NCBI GenBank assembly: GCA_025360845.1
Contig: JANYBJ010000003.1
Coordinates: 1 to 36,513 of the forward strand
Length of the DNA stretch: 36,513 nucleotides
From: a bacterium
GTDB lineage: Bacteria; Verrucomicrobiota; Kiritimatiellia; RFP12; UBA1067
Direction: 5' to 3'
The notes under the pieces are model-generated. The model saw nothing but the letters and a program-made list of their open reading frames with translations. It was not told where the DNA came from and did no database searches. Made by a program: the position numbers and the translations under genes. Of the stretch, positions 1 to 8,900 are shown piece after piece. Positions within the stretch are counted from its first letter, which is position 1. Every line of letters starts with the position of its first letter.

Positions 1-701
1 TGGGCGAGTCGCGCCAGGCCTTCCAGGACAGCCTGGAGACCTACCTGAAGTCCGTCTGCGCGCCGTGGGGCATCTCGCTCAACTCCGTGCTGATCCGCGA
101 CATCATGGCGCCCCAGCAGATCGCCAGCATCATCCGCGACCGCGAACTCGCGGCGCAGGAATCCAAGAAGATTGAGCAGCAGATCATTCAGGCCAAATCC
201 CTGGCCGAACTGGGGAAACAGAAGGCTTTGGCGGAGCAGAACCGGATGAAAGTCACCGCCGACACCGACCGCATCCGCCTGACCATCATAGCCTCGCAAA
301 GCATGGTCGAGAAGACCATCGCCGCCCAGACTGAACTCGACGTCGCGAAGATCGGCCTTCAGGCCGCCCGCGCCGACGCCGAGGCGCTGCTGACGCTTGC
401 CGAGGCGGACCGCAAGGTGGTCGAGGCCAAGAACCGCGCCGACGCCGACGTGCTGAAGCAGCAAGTCAACGTCTACCATGACGAGTCCGACTACATCCGC
501 GCCAAGCTTTACGAAAAAACAGCGCCCCGCCTCGAAAGCATCCTCACCACCGACAAGAACGGCGACATCTTCGGTCTGCCGGTCGAGACCCGTCCGACGA
601 CGCCCGCCGAAAGGGCCGCGCCTGCCATAAAACCGCCCCCTCTTCCCAAACCAACCCCGCCACCTGAAGCTGCCGACAAGAAAGGCGGGACCGCGCCATG
701 A
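1..701 (+). CDS. SPFH/band 7 (flotillin-like) protein, C-terminal part
   Basis: This is the 3' part of a gene that runs off the left edge. The frame is open from base 3, so the GTG at 87 is unlikely to be the true start. The visible ~232 residues begin in the last part of a band 7 domain, with the characteristic stretch VCAPWGISLNSVLIRDIM. A long Ala/Glu/Lys/Gln-rich helical region follows, typical of the flotillin coiled coil, and then a Pro-rich tail (PPPLPKPTPPPE). SPFH proteins oligomerise into membrane-bound rings or caps that organise microdomains or control membrane proteases. The stop codon overlaps the start of the next SPFH gene in an ATGA, so the two are translationally coupled and may form a hetero-oligomer, as HflK and HflC do. 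That comparison is inference. The N-terminus, and so any membrane anchor, cannot be seen. Confidence 0.85.
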   Translation, partial: GESRQAFQDSLETYLKSVCAPWGISLNSVLIRDIMAPQQIASIIRDRELAAQESKKIEQQIIQAKSLAELGKQKALAEQNRMKVTADTDRIRLTIIASQSMVEKTIAAQTELDVAKIGLQAARADAEALLTLAEADRKVVEAKNRADADVLKQQVNVYHDESDYIRAKLYEKTAPRLESILTTDKNGDIFGLPVETRPTTPAERAAPAIKPPPLPKPTPPPEAADKKGGTAP

Positions 702-2485
702 AGTCCACCTCCCTCATCCTCGTGCCCCTCCTCATCCTCGCCGTTCTCGCCGGACTTTTCATGTGGACCTTCTGCCGCATCCCGGTGCCGGCCGGCTACA
801 TGGCGATTGTGACCGCCAAGACAGGAAAACCTCTGCCGCCCGGCGAGATCCTCGCGGGCCCAGGAGAGAAGGGCCTCCGCAAAGACCCCCTTCCTGAAGG
901 CCGCCACTTTCTTGACCCGGTCAACCACTCCTGGCGCATCGTGCCCGTGGTCTCCATCCCGGTCGGCAAAGTCGGCGTGGTGACCTCGAAGGTCGGCAAA
1001 GAACTGCCTGCGGGTGAGATCCTCGCCGCCGACACCGCCTGCAAAGGCGTGTGGAAAGACGTGCTCGGCCCCGGCACCTACCGCCTGAACCCGGAAGGCT
1101 ACGATATCACGATGCTCGACGCGGTGAACATTCCCATCGGGTACGTCGGCATCGTCACCTCCCAAACCGGCACGCCGGTCAAACCCGGCGAGTTCGCAGG
1201 CCCCGGCCAGCAGGGCGTCATGAAAGACGTGCTCCAGCCCGGACTCTATTACATCAACCCGCGCGCCAATCAGGTGGATGTGCTGGAGATCGGCATGAAC
1301 CAAGTCTCGATCCTCGGACGCTCCGGCAGCGTGGTGCTCACCAAGAGCCAGATCTCCAATGCCAGCACCGCTTTGGACACGCTCCAGCAGAACACCATCC
1401 AGGTCCAGCAGGAGAAGCGCAACGAGTACCTCGAGAAAAACCGCGACCGCGGCTTCATCTCGCAGCAGGCCCTCAACGCGAACGCCGCCCCTGCCGCCTC
1501 CGACTCGGCGAGCAGCTCGCTGCGCCGCGGCGCACCCAAAAAGATCGCCTCGGGAGGCAAGTCGCAAAGTCAGGCCGCACAGGCAGAGCCCTCCGATCCG
1601 TTCTCCGATAAACCGCAGCCGCAGCAACCGGGTTCCGTCGCGCCCGAGTCGGTGGCCTTCGGCATCAACCGCTTCGTCGAGTTTCCCTCGCGCGACGGCT
1701 TCCAGATCCTGCTGGACATGACCGTCGAATTCGAGCTGCTGCCCGAGAACATCTCGCGCATCTACATGCTCTACGGCGACCTCCCGGCCGTGGTCGAGAA
1801 GATCATCCTGCCGCAGGTGCTCTCGATCTCGCGCATCAAGGGGTCGAGCTACAAGGCGCGCGACTTCATCGACGGCGAGGGACGCCAACTGTTCCAAAAG
1901 GACATGACCGCCGAACTGACGCGCGTGCTCAAGGAGAAACACATCGTCATCCACAACGCGATTATCCGCCATGTGGAGATCCCCACCGCGATCCTTGAGC
2001 CGATCCAGGAGGCCAGCGTCTCCAAAGAGCAGGACCTGACCAACAAGGCGCGGCAGGACACGGCCCGCAATCAGGCCGAGCTGAACACCGAAACCGCTCT
2101 GGTCGAGCAGCTCAAAAGACAGGTCGATCAAGAGACCGAAAAACTGGTGGCCACCATCGGCGCGCAAACCAAGAACGAGGTCGCCAGCACCAACGCCGTC
2201 GCCGCGCTGGCCGTGGCCACGATCAACCTCGAAAAGGCCACCGTGCAGTCGAAGATCACTCAGGTTCAGGGCGAGGCCAAGGTCAAAGCGGAGTTCCTCG
2301 TCTCAAATGAAAAGGCCCTCGGCGACCAGTTGCGCTCCGCGGTCTTCAAGAACCCCGCCACACTGGCCGAACTGACCTTCGTCGAGAAGCTCAACCCGAG
2401 CCTCGGCATCCGCATCATCCACGCGGGCGAAGGCACGCTCTGGACCGACCTGAAGAACCTCGCGCCCACCCTGCCGGTGAAATAG
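698..2485 (+). CDS. SPFH/band 7 protein with membrane anchor and three tandem N-terminal repeats
   Basis: This 595-residue protein has one N-terminal hydrophobic anchor (residues 5-24). Three consecutive ~58-residue repeats follow (about 33-90, 91-148 and 149-203). Each runs G-(Y/K)-(M/V)-(A/G)-(I/V)-V-T-(A/S), then PGE(I/F), G-(L/V)-x-KD-x-L, G-x-(H/Y) and (D/N)P. A low-complexity Ser/Gln/Pro linker (about 225-315) precedes the rest of a band 7 domain (about 320-435, including RFVEFPSRDGFQILLDMTVE). A coiled-coil region rich in Ala, Glu, Lys and Gln covers about 435-550. The start ATG lies inside the stop of the upstream SPFH gene (ATGA), so the pair forms an operon. The anchor and repeats probably place the body outside the cytoplasmic membrane, but topology is not certain. 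The specific role is unknown; membrane scaffold is the family-level expectation. The triple repeat and long linker are unusual for the family. Confidence 0.85.
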   Translation: MKSTSLILVPLLILAVLAGLFMWTFCRIPVPAGYMAIVTAKTGKPLPPGEILAGPGEKGLRKDPLPEGRHFLDPVNHSWRIVPVVSIPVGKVGVVTSKVGKELPAGEILAADTACKGVWKDVLGPGTYRLNPEGYDITMLDAVNIPIGYVGIVTSQTGTPVKPGEFAGPGQQGVMKDVLQPGLYYINPRANQVDVLEIGMNQVSILGRSGSVVLTKSQISNASTALDTLQQNTIQVQQEKRNEYLEKNRDRGFISQQALNANAAPAASDSASSSLRRGAPKKIASGGKSQSQAAQAEPSDPFSDKPQPQQPGSVAPESVAFGINRFVEFPSRDGFQILLDMTVEFELLPENISRIYMLYGDLPAVVEKIILPQVLSISRIKGSSYKARDFIDGEGRQLFQKDMTAELTRVLKEKHIVIHNAIIRHVEIPTAILEPIQEASVSKEQDLTNKARQDTARNQAELNTETALVEQLKRQVDQETEKLVATIGAQTKNEVASTNAVAALAVATINLEKATVQSKITQVQGEAKVKAEFLVSNEKALGDQLRSAVFKNPATLAELTFVEKLNPSLGIRIIHAGEGTLWTDLKNLAPTLPVK

Positions 2486-2525
2486 GAGGGGCTGGAGCGG
2501 GTTAAAAATTTGTGTGCCGCCCCTG

Positions 2526-2593
2526 CGGCTCGTCGGAGCCTCGCCCTCCACGCAACCTATGCGCTTTTGGAGGGCGAGTGTCCTCGCGAGCCG
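2526..2593. repeat. Long imperfect inverted repeat (hairpin element) between convergent genes
   Basis: Two arms of 25 and 26 bases (2526-2550 and 2568-2593) are nearly reverse complements. Both ends read CGGCTCG/CGAGCCG, and the inner ends read CTCGCCCTCCA/TGGAGGGCGAG; the loop is 17 bases. It is the main feature of the 182-base gap (2486-2667) between two convergent genes, so it could stop transcription from both sides, although no clear T-run follows either arm. The right arm recurs with about one mismatch in 26 inside the Agl23-like gene (29439-29464, opposite orientation), which makes it a dispersed repeat and not just a local hairpin. The remainder of the gap shows nothing recognisable. 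A short open frame across it is a by-product of the repeat. Confidence 0.75.
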
Positions 2594-2667
2594 TCTCGTC
2601 AAGCAAGAGAGGCTACAGAATTTATTAGCCGCTCTAACCAGCCGCACGCTCAGTGCGAGTCCGTACC

Positions 2668-3828
2668 CTACTTGAAGGCCGCGGCATTGAACGCGCCCTG
2701 CGCGTCGCCGCCCTTGCCCGGATACCCGTCGCGCACCTGGACGAGCCAGATGAGCGCGAGGTGCCGGTCGGGATAGATCGTCATGTTCGTCGCCAGCGCG
2801 CCGCCGTGGCCGAACGCGCCGCGCCCGTCCAAATCCACCGCGAAGCCGAGGCCGTATTTCTGGTTCGGCTGGCCCGTCTGAACCTTGGACAGTTCCGCGA
2901 TCGCGTTCTCCGAGAGCAGCCGCTTGCCCTTGGACATCCCCTTGTTGAGCAGCATTTGGCAGAAGCGGGCCAGATCCTCGCCGGTGGAAAAGAGTCCGCC
3001 GCCGGGTTCGGGATTGCGTCCCGGCCGGTCGAAGGGCGTGCGCAGGTACGGAACCGCCGCCTCGGCGAGGCCGTTCTTTTCGGCGTTCGGCCCATACGTT
3101 TTCGCCAGCCGCTTCACCTGTGCCGCCGAGGGGAAGAAGGTCGTCTCGCGCATGCCCAGCGGATCGAACACGCGGGTTTGAAGAAACTTCTCATAGGGCA
3201 TGCCGCTCGCGATCTCGATGACGCGGCCGATCGTATCAATGCCTTCGTTGGAGTAGCGGTATCCCTCGCCGGGCTGATACTCGAGCGGGTTCATCGTGAA
3301 GCTCAGGACCTGCTGATCCAGCGGCAGCGAAGCGAGGTCGTCGGCCAGCACGGGCGTAAGGAACGGCAGCCCCGAGGTGTGGGAGAGCAAGTGGCGGAGC
3401 GTGATCGGACGCGCCTGCTTCTTCAGGCTCATCGTGTCATTGTCCTTTTTGTCGACCACCCACAGGTTGTTCAGCGGCGGGATGTATTTGCCGACCGGGT
3501 CATCCAGCGAGACCTTACCCTCGTCGACCAGCATCATGAAGGCGACGGCGGTGATCGGCTTGGTCATCGAGGCGATCCAAAAAAAAGCGTCCTTTTTCAT
3601 CGGCGCTTTGCCGGCTACGTCGGCATACCCGACCGCCTCATGGCTGACGATGTCATTCGTTCCGACCACCACGGTGACGGCGCCCGCCAACCAGTTCGAC
3701 GCCACATACGGCTGCAGCGCCGCTTCGACCGGCGATTCGCCGGCCCGCGCACCTGTCGCCAGCGAGAGCGCCAGCACCGCCCACATCCGAATCCTCCGTC
3801 CTGCCTGTTTAACCTGTCGCTTCATCAT
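2668..3828 (-). CDS. Secreted serine hydrolase, class C beta-lactamase fold
   Basis: This 386-residue protein matches the beta-lactamase-related (Pfam Beta-lactamase) family of esterases, D-aminopeptidases and penicillin-binding-like hydrolases. It begins with a signal peptide (positive start, then hydrophobic MWAVLALSLATGARA). The catalytic set is visible: SMTK at 87-90 (nucleophile Ser87, Lys90), YSN at 192-194, and HGG at 341-343 in place of the KTG box. The HGG form is common in the esterase-like members of the fold, which argues against a true beta-lactamase. The start at 3828 is supported by an AGGAGGA ribosome site, and the ATG overlaps the stop of the upstream glycosidase gene (ATGA), so the two are coupled. 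The neighbour suggests action on a glycan substituent or a peptide-linked glycan, but the substrate cannot be read from sequence. Confidence 0.88.
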   Translation of the reverse strand: MMKRQVKQAGRRIRMWAVLALSLATGARAGESPVEAALQPYVASNWLAGAVTVVVGTNDIVSHEAVGYADVAGKAPMKKDAFFWIASMTKPITAVAFMMLVDEGKVSLDDPVGKYIPPLNNLWVVDKKDNDTMSLKKQARPITLRHLLSHTSGLPFLTPVLADDLASLPLDQQVLSFTMNPLEYQPGEGYRYSNEGIDTIGRVIEIASGMPYEKFLQTRVFDPLGMRETTFFPSAAQVKRLAKTYGPNAEKNGLAEAAVPYLRTPFDRPGRNPEPGGGLFSTGEDLARFCQMLLNKGMSKGKRLLSENAIAELSKVQTGQPNQKYGLGFAVDLDGRGAFGHGGALATNMTIYPDRHLALIWLVQVRDGYPGKGGDAQGAFNAAAFK

Positions 3829-5609
3829 TGTCCTCCTCCTTTTTCTAACTCTTCACTCATGAACCGGTAGTTGAACCGACGCTCGGGCGCACTGTCGCCG
3901 CGGGTGCCGAACTCGGTCACGTCGTCCAACCGCTGCATGTTGTCGGCCCAGTGGAAATCGAACCTGACCGCTTTTTTGTCCAGGCCGAGCACCTTGCGCG
4001 ACACCGCCAGCTCCAGCGTGTTGCCGGCGGCGCACATCCGCGTCTCGCCAACTTTTGACCAGCCGTCCGCCGTCCACCGCTCGATTGTCGCCGCCTTGCC
4101 AGACGCCTCGACCTTGCGGTTGATCAGAACATCGTAGCCCTGCCAGCCCGTCTTCGCGTCTTGATCCGCGTCGATGAACAGCAGCATCCAGTTGGCGTCC
4201 GTATGCGGCGTCAGCGGCGCGGCGGTCTCAGCCATGAAGAAAACGTTCTTGGCATCATACGCCACCTTCATGTTCTTGAGATCGTTCCGCCCGGTCGCGT
4301 CGGTGTAACGGAGGGTGCCGTAGCCCTCGTGGTCGCGGTGCAAGGTGTCGCCCACCGCATCGCGGTACTCGGGCTCCACCCGCGCCCACTCGTCCGCCTT
4401 GCCGTCGACGACGATCGTGTGGCGGCCGTTGGCATGCGGCACGTCGCGCACGCCTTTGTAGCGCCGGACATTCGCGACCAGTTGGTAGTAGTAGTTGTCG
4501 CCGTGCCCGCCCTGCATGGGCTCGCAGTCGCGGCTGTACTCCTGATTGTACTCATCCACGAACAGCCCTCCCGGGAAATAGCACTCCGACGCTTTGTAGC
4601 CGTTCCACTCATCCATCTTCCCGGCGATCCACTCGTTCCATCCGGTCACGAAAACGCAGCGCGGCGCGACCTGCAGCGCGCGGTCCCACTGCTCTTGAAA
4701 GAAAAGCCCGCGGTTCACCGCGTCCGGCGCGGGATCTTTCGCGCCCGCGTGCCAACTGCGCCCCATGGCACCCGAGGCAAGCGACATCGGCGCAGGGCCG
4801 GCACGGCCGGTCCACGCGTTCACGGACACGCCCACCGACATCTGCTCGGCTTCGCCGCGGCTGTTCTTGAAGACATGCTGCGGCGCGATCTCCAGCCAGC
4901 TCCACTGGTCCGGGCCCGTCGGCCCCTGGCGGTAATCCGGCATGGGCTTGCGCCAGGTGAAGAAATCGCGCATCGCCGGATCCTTCGCGAACGCGACATC
5001 CGCCAGTATCAGCGGCTTGCCGTCCCAGACCAGCCACAGATCCTTCCAGAGCCCGGGCGCATAGAGATCCTTCCACAACTGATCCAACACCGGCATCGGA
5101 TCGCCGAACGGGCAGATGAACGCGATGGAGGGCGTGCGCGTTCCCTTCGCGCGAAGCTCCGTGAAACATTTGCAGAGCGCCTCATACTCCGGACGCCACG
5201 TGAAGGGCGGATTGGTCGTGTCGAACAAGATCGCGTCCACGCCGGCGGCTGCGAGCAGGACCGCATGGCGCATGTGGACATAGGGGTCCGTCTCCAGATA
5301 ATACCCGAGTTCGGGCTCGCCCCAGTGATGCGCGGCGCCCGGGCCAGAGGTCCAGTCGACCTTGCCGTCCTTCGCCGCGGCGATCAGCCGCGTGTTGTCG
5401 TAGGGCCCGCCGCGCTGATTGTGCCACGTCCAATAAAAGATGCCGACGGTGCGGTTCGTCTTCACCTGGCCGCACTCCGCAAGGCCGGGCAACACACGCC
5501 CCGCGCCGTCCGTGCCGACCCACGTGTCGCTAAAGAGGTCGCGCGGACCTTCGGCCGCCCCCGCAGCGGTAACGACCAGACCCGCCAAGAGACTCAACAT
5601 GTATTTCAT
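3825..5609 (-). CDS. Secreted GH71/99-like glycoside hydrolase with C-terminal CBM9-like domain
   Basis: This 594-residue protein has a signal peptide (MKYMLSLLAGLVVTAAGAA). A TIM-barrel region at about 45-370 matches the GH71/99-like group: VGIFYWTWHNQRGG, HHWGEPELGYYL, GVDAILFDTTNPP, and the family-typical VTGWNEW (324-327 is WNEW; Glu326 is the best catalytic candidate). EYSRDCEPMQGGHGDNYYYQ is also typical of this group. Residues of about 395-590 form a beta-sandwich of the CBM9/DOMON-like type (DGKADEW, then AYDAKNVFFMAE and LLFIDADQDAKTGW). Related GH99 enzymes are endo-acting on alpha-mannosidic bonds, but the substrate of this subgroup is not established. It is the first gene of a two-gene operon, and its end carries the ribosome site of the serine hydrolase. 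No Shine-Dalgarno sequence precedes its own ATG. Confidence 0.82.
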   Translation of the reverse strand: MKYMLSLLAGLVVTAAGAAEGPRDLFSDTWVGTDGAGRVLPGLAECGQVKTNRTVGIFYWTWHNQRGGPYDNTRLIAAAKDGKVDWTSGPGAAHHWGEPELGYYLETDPYVHMRHAVLLAAAGVDAILFDTTNPPFTWRPEYEALCKCFTELRAKGTRTPSIAFICPFGDPMPVLDQLWKDLYAPGLWKDLWLVWDGKPLILADVAFAKDPAMRDFFTWRKPMPDYRQGPTGPDQWSWLEIAPQHVFKNSRGEAEQMSVGVSVNAWTGRAGPAPMSLASGAMGRSWHAGAKDPAPDAVNRGLFFQEQWDRALQVAPRCVFVTGWNEWIAGKMDEWNGYKASECYFPGGLFVDEYNQEYSRDCEPMQGGHGDNYYYQLVANVRRYKGVRDVPHANGRHTIVVDGKADEWARVEPEYRDAVGDTLHRDHEGYGTLRYTDATGRNDLKNMKVAYDAKNVFFMAETAAPLTPHTDANWMLLFIDADQDAKTGWQGYDVLINRKVEASGKAATIERWTADGWSKVGETRMCAAGNTLELAVSRKVLGLDKKAVRFDFHWADNMQRLDDVTEFGTRGDSAPERRFNYRFMSEELEKGGGQ

Positions 5610-5615
5610 GCCAAG

Positions 5616-5644
5616 ACTTTACACAGGTTTGCGTCGGATTTCAA
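5616..5644 (-). promoter_or_regulatory. Candidate promoter of the GH71/99-like gene
   Basis: On the minus strand, TTGAAA (5644-5639) and TAAAGT (5621-5616) are separated by exactly 17 bases. They match the sigma-70 consensus at 5/6 and 4/6 positions. The -10 box lies only 6 bases upstream of the ATG at 5609, so transcription would begin at or next to the start codon. With no ribosome site present, that would make the message leaderless. This is a pattern match only. Confidence 0.4.
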
Positions 5645-5661
5645 TGAGACAAACAAAGCGC

Positions 5662-5744
5662 GGTCGGGACGGAGCCCGACCCTCCAGAATACGTACCCCC
5701 GACTGCTTTTCGTCACTGGAGGGACGACCTCCGTGCCGTCCGCC
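5662..5744. repeat. Palindromic repeat element in the divergent intergenic region
   Basis: Three nested or adjacent inverted pairs lie here: GGTCGGG (5662-5668) with CCCGACC (5675-5681), CCTCCAG (5681-5687) with CTGGAGG (5716-5722), and GGACG (5722-5726) with CGTCC (5737-5741). The end of the element, AGGGACG then CGTCCGCC, resembles the hairpin at 36475-36500, which suggests a shared repeat family. It lies in the 295-base gap between two divergent gene groups; a candidate promoter follows at 5780. Confidence 0.6.
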
Positions 5745-5779
5745 TTCGATTGGACACCCCACGGAACGGATTCGCAATC

Positions 5780-5808
5780 TTGCGTCTGACAATTTAAAGC
5801 GATATTAT
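5780..5808 (+). promoter_or_regulatory. Candidate promoter of the glycosidase operon
   Basis: TTGCGT (5780-5785) and TATTAT (5803-5808) are separated by 17 bases. The -10 match is 5/6, but the -35 match is only 3/6. This would give a leader of about 90 bases before the ATG at 5905. The AT-rich patch around it stands out from the GC-rich surroundings. The call rests on motif matching alone. Confidence 0.35.
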
Positions 5809-5904
5809 CATTAAAGGTAGTTGTTTCGAAGTGACTGCGCGAGGTGATTCACCGTTCGGAGGCTGATCGCGCGATTCGGTTACAATCGGGTTGGGGGAAC
5901 CTAA

Positions 5905-8900
5905 ATGATCAGTTATGTTTGCGCGTCGCATCGTGTATTTTTCTTCGCTGGCTGGATCGCCGTTCTTTTGGTGCTCATGGCTCACGCGGCCGCCTTGGAT
6001 GATCCCGGCGGCCGATCCGATCAGCAGTGCTGGGTCTCCGCGAAGTTCGAGGGCGTCGTGAAACAGGGCGCTCCCGTGGCGTGTCTGCGCGTGCTGGCCA
6101 ACCACGACCCCGTCCAACTGAACAATCGCAATGGTAAGCCCATGCAGTTGGGCGACAAGCAGTATTCGCGCGGGCTTTACTGCCACGCCGTCAGCAAGGT
6201 CGTCGTGCGATTGCCAAGCCCCGGTAAATCGTTCAGCGCCACGGTGGGCGTCGACAAAAACGAAAACACCATCAGCGGCGGCACGATCATTTTTTCGGTG
6301 ACGGCCAACGGCAAAAAGGCGTTCGACTCCGGCCTGCTGCGGTCGAACATGGCTTCTGTGCCGGCTCTGGCGGATCTTGGGCATGCGGCGGAGTTCACGC
6401 TCGAAGTGGGCGACGGCGGTGACGGCATCAGTTGCGATCAGGCCGACTGGGCTGACGCGAAGGTCATCCTGGAAGATGGCAGAACCCTCTGGTTGGGTGA
6501 CTTTCCATTCGAGAGCAACCGGACCTGCGGCACCGAGCCGTTCTTCTCCTTCCTTTACGGCGGCAAGCCTTCGTCCGAACTGCTTGGCTCGTGGGAGGTG
6601 AAGCGCGCTTCCAGCAAAATCGACGAGAACAGGACCGAGCGCACGCTCACGTATACCGACCCCAAGACCGGTCTGGAGATCCGCTGCGAAGGCGTGGAGT
6701 TCAGCGATTTCCCCGCCGTGGAGTGGACGCTTAAACTGAGAAACACCGGCAAAGCCGACACGCCGGTGCTGGAGTCTATCCAAGCGGTGGACACCGCGAT
6801 GCCCGCACTCGGCAACGCCACCCTGCATTGGGCCAAGGGCGGTGTCGCCTCGTTCGACGATTTCGCCCCGCAGGAGGCGCGGCTCGCGAAACCGGGAGAA
6901 ACGCTGCACCTGCAGCCGGGCGGCGGACGCTCGTCGAATGGCGTTCTGCCCTTTTTCAACGCGGCAGGAGCGGACAGCGGCGTCGTGATGGCCATCGGCT
7001 GGACCGGCGAATGGGCCGCGGACTTCACCTCGGTCTCCAACGGGCTGTCCCTCAAAACAGGCATGGCAAAGACTCACCTCGTGTTGCATCCGGGCGAAGA
7101 GATCCGCACGCCCAAAGTCCTGCTGCTGTTCTACGGCGGCGACCGCTGGCGCGGCCAGAACCAGCTCCGCCGCTTCATCCTCGCCCACCACCGTCCGGCC
7201 CTGAGCGGCAAGCCCATGCCCGCGCCGATCACCTGGGGCGTGTTCGGCATCACGCCCGCCGACGTTCACCAGTTCAACATCGGCAAGATCATCGAACATG
7301 ATTTGCCAATCGATTACTACTGGGTCGACGCGGGCTGGTACGGCAAGACCGGCAACTGGGCCGCCGATGTCGGCGACTGGGAGCTTGTCCCCAAGCTCTA
7401 TCCCGAAGGCTTCAAGCCCCTCAGCGAGCAACTGGAGAAATCGGGCCGCCACCTGATGGTCTGGTTCGAGCCCGAGCGGGTCCGCAACGGCACCCCGTGG
7501 TCGAAGCTGCAGCCGGAGTGGCTGCTGAAGCTGCCAGGAGCCGAAGACTCGCTGCTGAACCTGGGCAACCCGGAAGCCCTGAAGTTTGTCACGGATTCCA
7601 TCTCCGCCAAGATCGATGCGTTCGGCCTCGGCACGGGGTGCTACCGGCAGGACTACAACATCGATCCGCTCGGCTTCTGGCAAGCCCGCGACACACCGGA
7701 CCGCCAGGGCATGACAGAAATCCGCTACATCGAGGGCCTGTACGCCTATTGGGACGCGCTGCTCGCCAAACATCCGGGCATGATCATCGACAACTGCGCC
7801 TCTGGCGGGCGTCGGATCGATCTCGAGACCACCGGCCGTTCGACCCCCTTCTGGCGCACCGACGGACCGCGCGACCCCGTCGCGCACCAGTGCCATTCGT
7901 ACGGCCTCATGGCCTGGGTGCCCCTGAGCGCCATCAGCGAGGACCGCGAGGGCGACGACTACGAGTTCCGCAGCAGCATGTGCAGCTCGCTCTGCATCAA
8001 CTGGCAGCACAGCGGCGACGGCGCGTGGTGGAAATTCCCCGACAACTTCCCCTTCGACTGGGCCAAGCGGACGCTCGACCAGTACGTGACCATCCGCGAC
8101 CATTTCACCTCGGACTACTACCCGCTCACGCCCTACACGCAGGAGCAGGGCGCGTGGATGGCCTGGCAGTTCTACTCCCCCGATAAGGGCGAAGGCATGG
8201 TGCAGGCGTTCCGTCGCGAGCAGAGCCCCTACACGGCCATCAACGTGAAGCTGCGCGGCCTGCAACCCGATGCGGTCTACACGCTGAAGAACCTCGATGC
8301 AGACGGAACAACCTCACAGACCGGGCGCGCCCTGATGGAAGACGGCCTGGCGGTCGCCATCGACAAACAGCCCGGCGCGGCGGTCATCACCTACCAAGTC
8401 GCCGCGCAGGCGCTGGCGGTCTACAACAAGGGTCGCTGCGGCCAGAACAGCGGGATCGCGCGCGACACCTTCGCGGCCGACGTTCTCAACCTCAACCCCA
8501 AGCCGGACTACGCGCTGATCTACATCGGGATGAACGACGTCATCAACGATCAGTTTTTCACTCCGCTGGACACGTACATCGAGAACCTGACGTGGATGAT
8601 CGACCAGTCGCGCAAAGCCGGAATCAAACCTGTGCTTTGCACCATCCACCACTGCGTCGAGTCCGAGGTTTACAAGCATCACTCGCGCGACAAATTCGGT
8701 GCTGAGACGGTCAACGGCAAAATGGACCGCTACAATGCAGCCCTGCGGAAACTAGCCGCAGATCAAAAGGTCGCTCTGGCCGATTTTAACGCCGTTACGG
8801 ATCGAGCAAAGCAGTCCGAGTTCTTGAGTCAGGACGGCGTCCACCTGACCCCCGCTGGCAACCGGTTGCTGGCCAAAACGTTTTATGATGTGATCGCGCC

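Noticed and set aside
2510..2776. Possible small gene (88 codons) after the SPFH operon
   Set aside because: Its only notable string, EGECPREP, is the translation of the palindromic repeat arm. It also runs into the 3' end of the serine hydrolase gene.
2668..3828. True antibiotic-resistance beta-lactamase
   Set aside because: The KTG box is replaced by HGG, and the protein is coupled to a glycosidase, which fits an esterase or peptidase of the same fold better.
5440..5814. Small plus-strand open frame across the divergent gap
   Set aside because: It is half antisense to the GH71/99-like gene and half repeat sequence (LEGRPPCRPP), with no ribosome site.
5794..8265. Minus-strand open frame of 823 codons opposite the alpha-galactosidase
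   Set aside because: It has no recognisable domain. The plus strand carries GH36 motifs and a signal peptide throughout.
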